Shown here in pieces: positions 1-8,504 of a stretch of DNA of 41,046 nucleotides. Location of the stretch: assembly GCF_004793475.1 (NCBI RefSeq), contig NZ_SRYZ01000034.1, positions 1-41,046 on the forward strand, written 5' to 3'. The position numbers were made by a program, and so were the translations under genes. Positions within the stretch are counted from its first letter, which is position 1, and each line of letters starts with the position of its first letter. The stretch is from Bacteroides muris (ex Afrizal et al. 2022) (lineage in GTDB: Bacteria > Bacteroidota > Bacteroidia > Bacteroidales > Bacteroidaceae). Below the pieces are notes generated by a model. That model did no database searches and had not been told where the DNA came from. It saw only the letters and a program-made list of their open reading frames with translations.

Positions 1-1
1 T

Positions 2-223
2 TTACGTTTTATCTTCACCTGTCCGCTTTTCCTTGCACAGCCTATCACTTTCCATTGTACACGGCACACGTTCGGAACGATGATGCTCACGCTCGGTGCA
101 GACCTTTTTACCACAAGCAAGCTGATGGGACATTCCAACATTCAGACCACGGAAATCTATGCCAAAATCGTGGATAAGAAGAAGGAGGATTATATGTCAC
201 TTCTTCTCATCGTTTTATGCTAA
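2..223 (+). pseudogene. Tyrosine recombinase (integrase), C-terminal fragment
   Basis: The frame is open from the window edge and encodes the C-terminal catalytic end of a phage/ICE-type tyrosine recombinase. The box HCTRHTFG holds the family His-x-x-Arg pair, and GHSNIQTTEIYAKI holds the second His and the nucleophilic Tyr. The match is good through IVDKKKED. The reading then ends in a short hydrophobic tail (YMSLLLIVLC) unlike the usual end of these enzymes, and the adjoining DNA belongs to other transposase fragments, so the 3' end looks replaced at a junction near position 190. The 5' part lies outside the window, so it cannot be told whether the rest of the gene is intact. It is one of three mobile-element fragments in a row upstream of ffh. 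Confidence 0.75.
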
Positions 224-429
224 TGAGCCGTCCAGATTGATAGATCGGTCAAAGATGGAGTTCCCTTTCCAGATAGATCAGATTTGCATCAACGGAAGCC
301 GTTTTTTTGACATGGTTCGCTATTACGATGCTTTATATCATAAAATCATAGACGAGAACGAATATAAAAAATACGACTCGATAGAAGATGAAAAGTCAGC
401 ATATAAAATCGTCCGAACTTTGAATGCCT

Positions 430-770
430 ACTCTAACAGAACTCGTACTGGAGATACTTATGTCCGCCAGTTATTTAATTGCCTCTTGATGATGCGTTAC
501 CTAATGGACGGAAGGATACGTATCGACAACAATCTGGCGGAAAATGCCATCCGTCCAATTACATTAGGTAGAAAGAACTATCTGTTCTGTGGCGATCATG
601 AGGCTGCTGTCAGTATGAGTGTCGTCTGTTCACTGCTGGCTACCTGCAAGGCACATGAAGTAAATCCGAGGAATTACCTGAATGATGTTATTGCAAGGAT
701 GCCATATATGCAGAAAGCATCGTATGATGAACTGGTGCAACTCCTACCGCACCGATGGAAAAAGGAATGA
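430..770 (+). pseudogene. IS66-family transposase (TnpC) C-terminal fragment
   Basis: The last 95 or so residues carry the IS66 transposase C-terminal signature. DGRIRIDNNLAENAIRP is followed by GRKNYLFCGDHEAA, which includes the last acidic catalytic residue (Glu of LAEN) and the family tail ending in LLPHRWKKE. Full IS66 TnpC proteins are about 500 residues and only this end is present; no TnpA or TnpB gene is visible. The open frame extends back to 159, but residues upstream of about position 430 do not resemble IS66. That 200-bp stretch (224-430) is unassigned. The left boundary of the IS66 part is therefore approximate. Confidence 0.7.
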
Positions 771-792
771 CTGTTACTACCATATACTAGCA

Positions 793-1386
793 ATGGCTGC
801 ATACTCTAACGAAAGAGTTGCGGCCATTGTTGTTAGTGTACTTTATCGGATGCTTACAGAGAAATTACGTGGGCATGTACGTGTGAAACGCGGTCAAAGC
901 ATGGAACCCAGTGTAGGAATTATGGACAGTCAAAGCGTCAGATGGGGGAACAATGCTTCTTTGAACGGTATTGATGGAAACAAAAAGGTAAAAGGCATAA
1001 AACGGCATGTCATAGTGGATAAGAATGGCTTTCTTATTGCCGTTATGGTCACCATAGCTAATGTGCATGACAGTGAAGCCGCTTATTTGCTGATGAGGGT
1101 TCTTAAGGAGATGTGCTCCAGTGTAAAAAACATTCTTGCCGACGGAGGTTACCGAGGAGAACTTGTCGATAACATAAGAAAGAAATTCGGATATGTCATT
1201 CAGGTTGTTATCAGTGCGTACAAGGAACAGGGATTCAGACCCATTCAAAAGAGATGGATTGTGGAAAGAACATTCTCATGGATGGATTACAATAGAAGGC
1301 TCTGCCGAAACTATGAACTAACATTCGACTCGGCAGAGGAAATGGTCAAATTAGCCACTATAAGATTATTATTGAGGAATATTTAA
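793..1386 (+). pseudogene. IS5-family transposase, 5'-truncated
   Basis: This is the C-terminal catalytic half of an IS5-family DDE transposase. The three acidic residues are visible in IMDSQSV (Asp), ILADGGYRG (Asp) and VERTFSWM (Glu), and GIDGNKKVKGIKRH is the typical family motif between the first two. The N-terminal domain is missing: the frame runs straight back into the end of the IS66 fragment. The start at 793 is only the first Met after that fragment. Just past the stop, TTTAAACAGGCTC resembles the inverted-repeat end of such elements, but no left partner is present. It is almost certainly inactive. Confidence 0.7.
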
Positions 1387-1582
1387 ACAGGCTCTAAAAA
1401 AACAGAATAATACAGATATTTATCAGTGTCCTGACCAGCACTTTCATTCTTTTCGTCCATCCTACTGCAAGTCTTCAATAATATTCGGCTTCAAAAGAAG
1501 ACAATTAAAGGGATTTTTTGTACTTTTGCGCCTCAATAATAGTAATTTGTAATTTTGTAATTGTAAATTGTAATTAGATACT
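1387..1582 (+). promoter_or_regulatory. ffh upstream region with -7 box
   Basis: This 196-bp gap separates the IS5 remnant from ffh. TACTTTTG at 1521-1528 matches the Bacteroides -7 consensus TAnnTTTG. No good -33 TTTG is found 19-21 bp upstream. The leader that follows is AT-rich with repeated TTGTAATT-like words (about 1545-1575) and ends at the ffh start codon. The predicted transcript begins near 1535, giving a leader of roughly 45 nt. Confidence 0.5.
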
Positions 1583-2905
1583 ATGTTCGATAATTTAAGC
1601 GAGAGACTTGAAAGGTCGTTTAAAATTTTGAAAGGTGAGGGAAAAATCACCGAAATCAATGTTGCGGAAACCTTGAAAGACGTACGTAAGGCACTTTTGG
1701 ATGCCGACGTGAACTATAAGGTTGCCAAAAATTTCACCGATACCGTTAAGGAAAAAGCCTTGGGACAAAACGTGCTGACAGCCGTCAAGCCCAGCCAGCT
1801 GATGGTAAAAATCGTGCATGATGAACTGACTCAGCTCATGGGTGGCGAGACTTCTGAAATAAACATCGATTCCAAGCCTGCCGTTATTTTGATGTCTGGT
1901 TTGCAAGGCTCCGGTAAAACAACTTTCTCCGGAAAGCTGGCTCGTATGCTGAAGAGCAAGAAAAACAAAAGACCGTTATTGGTGGCTTGTGACGTATACC
2001 GTCCTGCTGCCATCGAGCAGTTACGCGTACTGGCTGAACAAATTGACGTACCGATGTACTCGGAACCGGACAGCAAAAATCCGGTAGTCATTGCCCAAAA
2101 TGCCATCCAAGAAGCCAAAGCCAAAGGCTATGATCTTGTAATCGTCGATACCGCCGGGCGCCTGGCTGTAGACGAAGAAATGATGAACGAGATTGCCGCT
2201 ATTAAGCAAGCCATCAATCCGAACGAAATTCTGTTCGTAGTGGATTCGATGACCGGTCAGGATGCTGTAAACACCGCCAAAGAATTCAATGAACGACTTG
2301 ATTTCAATGGTGTAGTATTGACCAAGTTGGATGGTGATACCCGTGGTGGTGCCGCCCTTTCTATCCGTTCGGTGGTTGACAAGCCCATCAAGTTTGTAGG
2401 TACTGGTGAAAAGTTGGATGCCATAGACCAATTTCACCCCTCACGCATGGCTGACCGTATCCTCGGTATGGGTGACATCGTATCTTTGGTGGAACGTGCG
2501 CAGGAACAATATGACGAGGAAGAAGCCAAACGCCTGCAAAAGAAGATTGCCAAAAACCAGTTCGACTTCAATGATTTCCTAAGCCAGATTGCACAAATCA
2601 AGAAAATGGGAAACTTAAAGGAACTCGCCTCCATGATACCAGGTGTAGGCAAAGCCATCAAGGATATAGACATTGACGACAATGCCTTTAAGAGTATTGA
2701 AGCCATCATTTACTCCATGACTCCGGAAGAACGCAGCAATCCGGCCATTCTGAACGGTTCACGTCGCCAGCGCATTGCCAAAGGTAGCGGTACGAATATT
2801 CAGGAAGTAAACCGCCTGCTGAAACAGTTTGACCAGACCCGCAAGATGATGAAGATGGTCACCGGCAATAAAATGGGCAAGATGATGCCGAAATTAAAAA
2901 GATAA
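1583..2905 (+). CDS. ffh: Signal recognition particle protein Ffh (SRP54)
   Basis: Ffh is the GTPase of the bacterial signal recognition particle. It binds 4.5S RNA and signal sequences and docks with FtsY to deliver nascent membrane proteins. The 440-residue length is normal. An N-terminal helical domain is followed by the G domain with P-loop GLQGSGKTT, DVYRPAAIEQL, DTAGRL and TKLDGDTRGGAAL. The M domain lies from about residue 300, with DFLSQIAQIKKMG, SMIPG and the RNA-binding SRRQRIAKGSG. The C-terminus is basic and Met-rich (KMMKMVTGNKMGKMMPK), as expected for a signal-sequence groove. folD starts 11 bp downstream, so the two are probably co-transcribed. Confidence 0.97.
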   Translation: MFDNLSERLERSFKILKGEGKITEINVAETLKDVRKALLDADVNYKVAKNFTDTVKEKALGQNVLTAVKPSQLMVKIVHDELTQLMGGETSEINIDSKPAVILMSGLQGSGKTTFSGKLARMLKSKKNKRPLLVACDVYRPAAIEQLRVLAEQIDVPMYSEPDSKNPVVIAQNAIQEAKAKGYDLVIVDTAGRLAVDEEMMNEIAAIKQAINPNEILFVVDSMTGQDAVNTAKEFNERLDFNGVVLTKLDGDTRGGAALSIRSVVDKPIKFVGTGEKLDAIDQFHPSRMADRILGMGDIVSLVERAQEQYDEEEAKRLQKKIAKNQFDFNDFLSQIAQIKKMGNLKELASMIPGVGKAIKDIDIDDNAFKSIEAIIYSMTPEERSNPAILNGSRRQRIAKGSGTNIQEVNRLLKQFDQTRKMMKMVTGNKMGKMMPKLKR

Positions 2906-2916
2906 GATAATAGCCT

Positions 2917-3798
2917 ATGACACTGATTGATGGAAAAGCAATTTCAGAGCAAGTAAAGCAAGAGATTGCAGCAGAAGTAGCCGAGATAGTGGCTCATGGG
3001 GGGAAACGCCCACATCTGGCCGCTATTCTTGTAGGACACGATGGAGGTAGCGAAACCTACGTCGCTGCCAAAGTGAAAGCATGCGAAGTTTGCGGATTCA
3101 AATCCTCCCTTATCCGTTACGAAGTAGATGTTACAGAAGAAGAGCTACTTGCCAAAGTACGCGAATTAAATGAGGACGCAAATGTGGATGGTTTTATTGT
3201 ACAGCTTCCCTTGCCCAAACATATCTCCGAGCAAAAGGTTATTGAAACCATCGATTACCGCAAGGACGTAGACGGTTTCCATCCCATCAATGTGGGACGG
3301 ATGTCTATTGGTCTTCCCTGCTATGTATCCGCTACCCCCAACGGTATCCTTGAACTGCTGAAGCGTTATCAGATAGAAACTTCAGGTAAGAAATGCGTGG
3401 TATTGGGCCGCAGTAACATTGTCGGCAAACCCATGGCTGCCCTAATGATGCAGAAAGCTTATCCCGGTGATGCCACAGTAACCGTATGCCACAGCCGCAG
3501 CAAAGATTTGATAAAGGAATGCCAAGAAGCAGACATCATCATTGCTGCATTGGGACAACCGAACTTTGTTAAGACAGAAATGGTCAAGGAAGGTGCTGTC
3601 GTTATTGATGTAGGTACTACCCGTATACCCGATGCTTCCAAGAAATCCGGATTCAAGTTGACCGGTGATGTGAAATTTGATGAAGTAGCTCCTAAATGTT
3701 CATTCATCACTCCCGTACCGGGAGGCGTAGGTCCGATGACCATCGTTTCCCTTATGAAAAATACATTGCTCGCCGGCAAAAAAGTAATCTATCAATAA
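2917..3798 (+). CDS. folD: Methylenetetrahydrofolate dehydrogenase/cyclohydrolase FolD
   Basis: FolD is a cytosolic bifunctional enzyme that interconverts 5,10-methylene-THF and 10-formyl-THF for purine and formyl-Met-tRNA synthesis. At 293 residues it is of normal length. Visible motifs are [13 protein letters not shown] (catalytic Lys and Tyr), [17 protein letters not shown], the Rossmann-fold [11 protein letters not shown] that binds NADP, and the C-terminal signature [12 protein letters not shown]. It follows ffh by 11 bp, and the next start codon (the interrupted CapA-family gene) lies 7 bp after its stop, so it is the middle gene of an operon. The IS1182-type element begins 50 bp downstream and brings a terminator with it. 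Confidence 0.97.
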   Translation: MTLIDGKAISEQVKQEIAAEVAEIVAHGGKRPHLAAILVGHDGGSETYVAAKVKACEVCGFKSSLIRYEVDVTEEELLAKVRELNEDANVDGFIVQLPLPKHISEQKVIETIDYRKDVDGFHPINVGRMSIGLPCYVSATPNGILELLKRYQIETSGKKCVVLGRSNIVGKPMAALMMQKAYPGDATVTVCHSRSKDLIKECQEADIIIAALGQPNFVKTEMVKEGAVVIDVGTTRIPDASKKSGFKLTGDVKFDEVAPKCSFITPVPGGVGPMTIVSLMKNTLLAGKKVIYQ

Positions 3799-3805
3799 TA
3801 AGGTA

Positions 3806-3847
3806 ATGAAAATGCTTGCCATTTTAATTGCTGCTTTACATAGCATG
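3806..3847 (+). pseudogene. CapA-family protein, 5' fragment cut off by IS
   Basis: The sequence encodes MKMLAILIAALHSM, a short signal-peptide-like start 7 bp after folD. The IS1182-type element begins straight after it. Joining this fragment to the sequence after the right-hand CATG copy (from 5664) continues the same frame into LLFVDDMMQHQVQINAVY, which resembles the first conserved block of CapA-family proteins. This is therefore the displaced first exon-like piece of the pseudogene at 5660-6380, not a free small gene. Confidence 0.75.
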
Positions 3848-3886
3848 GGGATGTGTCAAAACTAAGACACATCCCCTTCTTTTTTT
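3847..3886 (+). terminator. Intrinsic terminator at left IS end
   Basis: GGGGATGTGTC pairs perfectly with GACACATCCCC (11 bp, loop AAAACTAA) and is followed by TTCTTTTTTT. All but the outermost base of the hairpin lies inside the IS end. It would stop rightward transcription leaving folD, so it now acts as the operon's terminator. Confidence 0.85.
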
Positions 3887-5659
3887 GTCTATGCGACTAT
3901 TTTTTTAGCAATTAGGTAATAAGGCTTAATATTCGTCGTATTTTGAGTCACACGTGGTCTGATAAAGATAAATATAGTGTGTGCACTCCTTCTCTTTCCT
4001 GCTTTTAGTAGTTTTGTACACATTTTTTTGACATTAAAAGCTATAGCAAAGAAGGTAAAGTCCATTGTAACCTTGTCTTCTCCCACATGCCGGAACCTTT
4101 TGTATGCCATGTTGTGTTTCATTTGTCCAAAAACTGCTTCCGGTTCTATACATCGCCTTCCCCTCTGCCTGATGCCTTCTTCCGGGAGTAACCTTTCCCG
4201 TGCCTGCCGTTTGTATTGGTTTAACTGGTGGTTGACTTCTATAATATGGTTCTCCCGAGCTTTAAAGTAACTGCCACGCAAAGGACACCCTTCACGTCTT
4301 TGTGCTTTATACCGGGCACTTTCGGTGATGTATCCGCTCTCTGTTTTGTCACGTCCAGTTCCTATACGGTTCATGTGCTGCCCCATAGGACAAACTTAAT
4401 AATCCCCCCCGCATTGTAATGGAGACTCTCCGCATGGAATGGATTGGGGGTATAACGGGGAGGCTGTTCTTTATGGAAGTGGTTGTACTTGACAAAGGCT
4501 TCTATCCCATTATCTTGCATGAACCGATAATTTTCTTCCGATCCGTAACCGGAGTCTGCCACACCGACAGTTAGTAAGCGGTTATAGCGTTGCTCAAAGG
4601 AGTGGAAGAAAGGCATGAGGGTCAGTGTATCGGTTAGGAAACAGTCGGAAGTCTATGAGGAATTGGTTCCCGGTACCTATTTGCAGATTATATCCGGGTT
4701 TGGTCTGCCCATTTCTCATGGCGTCTTCTTTCATGCGCATGAAGGTGGCATCAGGATCGGTCTTGGAGTAGGAATTGCGTTCTCCAAGAGTATCAAAATG
4801 GTTGTCGTATTCCATCAACTTGTCACGGTACTGCTCAAGTTCCCGGACCTGTTTCTTCTTTTCCCGGATGACTTTCTTTTGTTCCTTGTCCTTTGTTACA
4901 GGCTGGTGTTCCAGCACTTCTTTGAGTTCATCCACTATATCTGAGAGCATGGCGGGAGTGAACTCTACGGGTGTTTCTTGCATGGAGTTCTCTTGGGCTA
5001 TGACTTCATCCACCTGCTCCAGGAGAATGCGGATCTTATCCATCAGCTTTGTACGGTTCTTTTCGACTGTCTTGCGCCAGACAAAAGTATATTTGTTGGC
5101 TTTGGACTCAATCTTGGTTCCGTCGATATACTCTACATCAAGGCTGATGAAACCTTTGTCGGCAAGGACAAGAACCAACTGCGTGAAAACGTTGTTTATC
5201 TCCTCCTTTACACGGTTACGGAAACGGTTGATGGTTATGAAATCCGGATGCTCATGACCGGCAAGCCAGATATAATGAATGTCACGCAAAAGAAGCTTCT
5301 CTATTTTACGACAGGAATAGATATTATTCATGTAAGCGTAGATAATTACCTTGAGCATCATTTTAGGATGATAAGCTGAGCGCCCCGTTTCTTTATAAAG
5401 CTTCTTGAAATTATCAAGATTGAGATTATCAACAACTGCATTGACTATGCGGACAGGGTCGTCCGCAGCTATGTTTTCATCAATTCTTCCAGGAAAAAGA
5501 ACTGTTGGGTTGGGAATGTAAGGACGAAAATGTAACTTTGCCATAACGAAAAATTTTATGCCTAAAGACACAAAAACTTTGGGTAATAACAAAGCCCGGG
5601 CTTGTGAAAGTCAGGTCTTTGTGCATAAAAAGAGGTTGTGCCAGCGTTTTGACACTCCT
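3848..5659 (-). mobile_element. IS1182-family insertion sequence
   Basis: The element is about 1.8 kb, bounded by imperfect inverted ends (GGGATGTGTCAAAAC on the left; AGGAGTGTCAAAAC reading in from the right). It is flanked by CATG on both sides (3844-3847 and 5660-5663), and the flanks outside are ATAG and CTAT, giving the palindromic empty site ATAGCATGCTAT. It carries one transposase gene on the minus strand that is broken by two frameshifts and a nonsense codon, so it could only move with help from another copy. Boundaries rest on the flank duplication and on the exact restoration of the interrupted host reading frame. Confidence 0.85.
3889..5544 (-). pseudogene. IS1182-family transposase, frameshifted
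   Basis: Three overlapping frames together make a full transposase. The N-terminal part (start [12 protein letters not shown] at 5544) has the DUF772-type domain and the first catalytic region [14 protein letters not shown]. The middle part has VADSGYGSEENY. The last part has EAVFGQMKHNMAYKRFRH with the final Glu. The frame shifts once near 4637 (one extra base) and shifts back in a run of seven G (plus-strand C 4404-4410), with an in-frame TAA just after (4396-4398). The upstream Met at 5592 is out of family context, so 5544 is preferred. The two indels compensate each other, but the nonsense codon still breaks the protein. Sequencing error in the homopolymer is possible for one lesion but would not explain all three. 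Confidence 0.85.
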
Positions 5660-5663
5660 CATG
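5624..5663 (-). terminator. Terminator-like hairpin at right IS end
   Basis: Reading inward on the minus strand, GAGGAGTGTC is followed by a loop and GCACAACCTC, then TTTTT. Pairing is imperfect (GAGG/CCTC plus GTG/CAC around a small internal loop). It lies between the outer end of the element and the transposase start, so it could block transcription entering the transposase gene from outside. Confidence 0.45.
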
Positions 5664-6380
5664 CTATTATTCGTAGATGACATGATGCAGCATCAGGTAC
5701 AAATAAATGCAGTATATGTATCTGAAGGAAAATATGACTACTTCTCCGGTATTCGTTCGCAGGCACCTACTAGAATCTGTCAAATCGCAGACAATACTAT
5801 CCTCTGTTCATCTGCAGAAACGACTTTCGCATTACTCTGTTCCATTATACTTACGGCATCAAGGTTACCTCTTCCAATATCGTAACTATATTAATAAGAA
5901 TACCATCCTGCAAGATATCCAAAGTGCCAAAGTACGCCAACCAGATGCCATCATTATCTGCATACATTGAGAAGAGGAATATCAGTCCCTTCCCAACCGT
6001 GAACAACGCGAGCCAGCCAATTGGTTGCTCCAACAAGGCATAACACATACTATCGGTTTACCCCCTCACGTCATTTAATCGACGGAACTACGTACCAACA
6101 GTACTGAACAGCACATCATAGTCTACTCCTTGGGAAATTTCATCTCCAATATGAGTAAGACTAGCACTGACAGCGGCCTCATTATCACTTTGCAGTTGGA
6201 AAAACATCCTCTCTCCCTACCCACCTGTCCCTCTTACATCGGTCAGAGTCAGACACCCCTGCCATTTTTCCCGCAAAACATTTAACACCGGAAACCCGTA
6301 AATACCTGGAAATCTTCATTAAAAGTTCCCTATGGCTGCTCTAGCAGCACAATGTAGATATTTACGAGAAGAAAAAATAA
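5660..6380 (+). pseudogene. CapA-family protein, decayed main body
   Basis: CapA/PgsA-like proteins are exported metallophosphatase-fold proteins linked in some bacteria to poly-gamma-glutamate or capsule synthesis; the role in Bacteroides is unclear. Conserved blocks are still readable in changing frames: LLFVDDMMQHQVQINAVY and SEGKYDY at the start, then TILQDIQSAKVRQPDAIIICIH, EEYQSLPNREQRE, ANWLLQQGITHTIG, PPHVI and IIVYSLGNFISNMS. Lesions include several frameshifts between 5740 and 5900, CIHW reduced to CIH-stop (TGA, 5968-5970), and HVIQ changed to HVI-stop (TAA, about 6075). The last matching codons end at TAA 6378-6380. The gene was the third member of the ffh-folD operon before the IS insertion. 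Confidence 0.8.
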
Positions 6381-6411
6381 TGCAGAAATCTCAAAAAAAA
6401 ACGTTTCATTC

Positions 6412-6442
6412 TTTGCATTATTAAAAATTATCCCTACCTTTG
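6412..6442 (+). promoter_or_regulatory. Promoter of tRNA-His
   Basis: TTTG at 6412-6415 and TACCTTTG at 6435-6442 match the Bacteroides -33 and -7 elements with a 19-bp spacer. The -7 box ends 28 bp before the mature tRNA 5' end. Confidence 0.8.
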
Positions 6443-6470
6443 CACCGCATTTAAGAAATGCACTAACATG

Positions 6471-6544
6471 GTGGCTGTAGTTCAGTTGGTTAGAGCGTCA
6501 GATTGTGGTTCTGAATGTCGTGGGTTCGAGTCCCATCTGCCACC
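6471..6544 (+). tRNA. tRNA-His (GTG anticodon)
   Basis: The cloverleaf folds with acceptor GTGGCTG/CTGCCAC, a four-pair D stem, anticodon stem TCAGA/TCTGA around loop TTGTGGT (anticodon GTG), and T arm GTGGG-TTCGAGT-CCCAT. The base before the acceptor is G (6470), and the discriminator is C (6544), the pair typical of tRNA-His. CCA is not encoded. The acceptor stem has a T-T mismatch at positions 6 and 67. Confidence 0.95.
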
Positions 6545-6545
6545 C

Positions 6546-6585
6546 GCAAAAGAGGAAATTCAAAAGAATATTCCTCTTTTTTTGC
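6546..6585 (+). terminator. Terminator after tRNA-His
   Basis: GCAAAAGAGGAA pairs with TTCCTCTTTTTTTGC across a short AT-rich loop, and the right arm contains a seven-T run. It starts 1 bp after the tRNA discriminator base. Confidence 0.85.
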
Positions 6586-6608
6586 TATTACCCTCACCCC
6601 GCCAGAGA

Positions 6609-7259
6609 ACGGGTCAGTAGAAAATTGTTCCAAAACAATGCATTATCCGGATTATTGATGTTGATTGGAATCTTTTTGAATTCATGGCAAATGGGGCTAT
6701 TGGCTGTAAGTAGCAACATAATAAGTACGTTGACAGCCCTTATCTCAGGACTTCACTACCCCTTTTATCCTTTCTGTATGGATGCTGTTGGGATTGTGCA
6801 GTTGGCTGATGCCTGACATGCTACTCGTCTCTGATACAGAAACACCCGCTTCTTCCTCCATAAATTACTTACAATGTTTCAATATGGGTATAGGCCAGGT
6901 GATGTTTCAAGGAAACATAATGACCGGACTATTTTTCCTTGCAGGCATTCTCGTGAATTCCCGGAATGCAGCAGTATATACCATATTGGGAGCACTTCCC
7001 CCTCCTCCTAGCCATATTATTGGGAGTGGATTCCAAAGCTTTGAATATGGGTCTGATGGGATATAATGGCGCATTGTGTGCCCTTGCTTTAGGAGGTAAA
7101 AGCTGGATGAGCTGTATATGGGCTGTATGTTCCGTTTTACTCTCTGTTGTATTGCAAATTGTGGGAATGAATTGGGGAATTATTACATTGACCGCACCTT
7201 TCGTTCTCTCCGTATGGCTGACAATGGGAATAAAAATCTCTATCTCTTTTTCAAATTAG
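6609..7259 (+). pseudogene. Urea transporter (UT family) remnant
   Basis: Three reading frames contain pieces of a urea transporter (PF03253-type integral membrane protein). The first is LFQNNALSGLLMLIGIFLNSW and QMGLLAVSSNIISTLTA. The second is PFILSVWMLLGLCSWLMPDM with DMLLVSDTETPA, continuing to GIGQVMFQGN, GLFFLAGILVNSRNAAVY and TILGA. The third is LLGVDSKALNMGLMGYNGA to GIITLTAPFVLSVWLTMGI. About 100 residues are missing between the first two pieces (junction near 6750), there is a frameshift there and another near 7000, and the N-terminus is absent. It ends overlapping the 3' end of the convergent MFS gene by about 20 bp. It cannot make a working transporter. Confidence 0.75.
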
Positions 7260-8436
7260 GCAGAAAGCAAGCCACTAACCCCAACAAAGGCATAAAAGCG
7301 CATACATTATAAACAGCCTCGATACCATATTTATCAGCCATACCTCCCAACACAGCCGAAGCGATACCGGCAATTCCAAAAGCGAAACCAAAGAACAATC
7401 CGGAAATCAAACCCAACTTATTGGGTAGCAATTCCTGGGCGTACAGCAATATGGCAGGAAAAGCGGAAGAAAGCATCAGACCGACACAGAAACTCAGCAC
7501 TACCGTCCATGCAAGCCCTACATGAGGCATCATCATACTGAATGGAGCCGTTCCAAGAATGGAAGCCCAGATAACATACTTACGTCCGACCCTATCACCT
7601 ACGGGACCTCCCACCAATGTTCCGATGGCAGTGGCCACCAGAAAGACAAACAAAAAGAACTGTGAGTCTTGAACAGTGACACCAAATTTATGAATCAGAT
7701 AGAATGTATAGTAGCTCGTCAAACTTGCCATATAGATATATTTGGAGAAGATAAGTATCAGCAAAATACTTATGGACAACACCGTCATCCTTGAAGAAAG
7801 GGGACGTTCTATCTTTCCTGCCACAAACATCGGGCTTTTCTTGATGTGGTTCAAGTAGGAACGAAACCAACGGCATATAGGAATCATTACCACGATAGCA
7901 ATCAAGGCAAAAGCCGTGAAAAAGGCAATGTATCTCCTCCCGTAAGGAGCTACCAGCAAAGCCACCAGCAACGGTCCAAGTGAGCCTCCCAAATTCCCAC
8001 CCACCTGAAACAGAGACTGCGCCAGTCCGCGTTTTCCGCCGGAAGCCAGAAAGGCAATGCGCGATGCCTCTGGATGGAGTACAGACGAACCGATACCCAC
8101 AATGAATACCGAAGCCAGCAACCAATACAGATTAGTAGCAAAAGCCAGATTCATGATACCGACCAAAGTAAAGCCCATACCTATCGGCAATGACCAGGCA
8201 ATGGGGCGCTTATCAAAGAACAATCCCATTAGAGGCTGAAACACGGACGCCGACATCTGATACACTAACGTAATCAGACCAATCTGGACAAAACTCAAGG
8301 ATAAATCCTCCTTGAACAAAGGGTATACCGCCGAAATGACTGATTGCAGCATATCGTTCAAGCAATGCGAAATACTCAATGCTATAAGAATTGGAAAAGC
8401 AATTCTACGGATAGTAGGCCTCTGATTCTGTATCAT
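7240..8436 (-). CDS. MFS transporter, fosmidomycin-resistance (Fsr)-like
   Basis: This is an inner-membrane major facilitator protein of 398 residues with about 12 hydrophobic segments. The start at MIQNQRPTIRR (8436) is preferred over the upstream Met at 8496, which would put a hydrophobic, Cys-rich stretch and the -7 box inside the gene. HCLNDMLQSVISAVYPLFKEDLSLSFVQIG and GSSVLHPEASRIAF are typical of the Fsr branch, and GGPVGDRVGRKYV is the central MFS loop motif. Fsr of E. coli exports fosmidomycin; the natural substrate here is unknown. It is monocistronic, between a decayed urea transporter (convergent) and the terminator of the SusCD operon. Confidence 0.9.
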   Translation of the reverse strand: MIQNQRPTIRRIAFPILIALSISHCLNDMLQSVISAVYPLFKEDLSLSFVQIGLITLVYQMSASVFQPLMGLFFDKRPIAWSLPIGMGFTLVGIMNLAFATNLYWLLASVFIVGIGSSVLHPEASRIAFLASGGKRGLAQSLFQVGGNLGGSLGPLLVALLVAPYGRRYIAFFTAFALIAIVVMIPICRWFRSYLNHIKKSPMFVAGKIERPLSSRMTVLSISILLILIFSKYIYMASLTSYYTFYLIHKFGVTVQDSQFFLFVFLVATAIGTLVGGPVGDRVGRKYVIWASILGTAPFSMMMPHVGLAWTVVLSFCVGLMLSSAFPAILLYAQELLPNKLGLISGLFFGFAFGIAGIASAVLGGMADKYGIEAVYNVCAFMPLLGLVACFLPNLKKR

Positions 8437-8463
8437 CTTATATTGTCTATTACAAAAACGGTG

Positions 8464-8471
8464 CAAAGGTA
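8464..8471 (-). promoter_or_regulatory. -7 box of the MFS gene
   Basis: On the minus strand TACCTTTG matches TAnnTTTG, 27 bp upstream of the start codon at 8436. No convincing -33 TTTG is present at the usual spacing. Confidence 0.5.
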
Positions 8472-8504
8472 CGTAAAAAACACATATCCAATCCACATTT
8501 AGAC

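Noticed and set aside
159..430. Start of a complete IS66 protein from 159
   Set aside because: The first 90 residues do not resemble IS66 and overlap the recombinase tail; only the C-terminal part is supported.
4390..4645. Programmed frameshifting of the IS1182 transposase
   Set aside because: As far as I know this family uses a single frame, and a TAA codon after the second shift would still stop translation.
6471..7259. Integration site of a mobile element at tRNA-His
   Set aside because: No integrase or duplicated tRNA 3' end is seen next to it; the neighbouring sequence is a decayed chromosomal gene.
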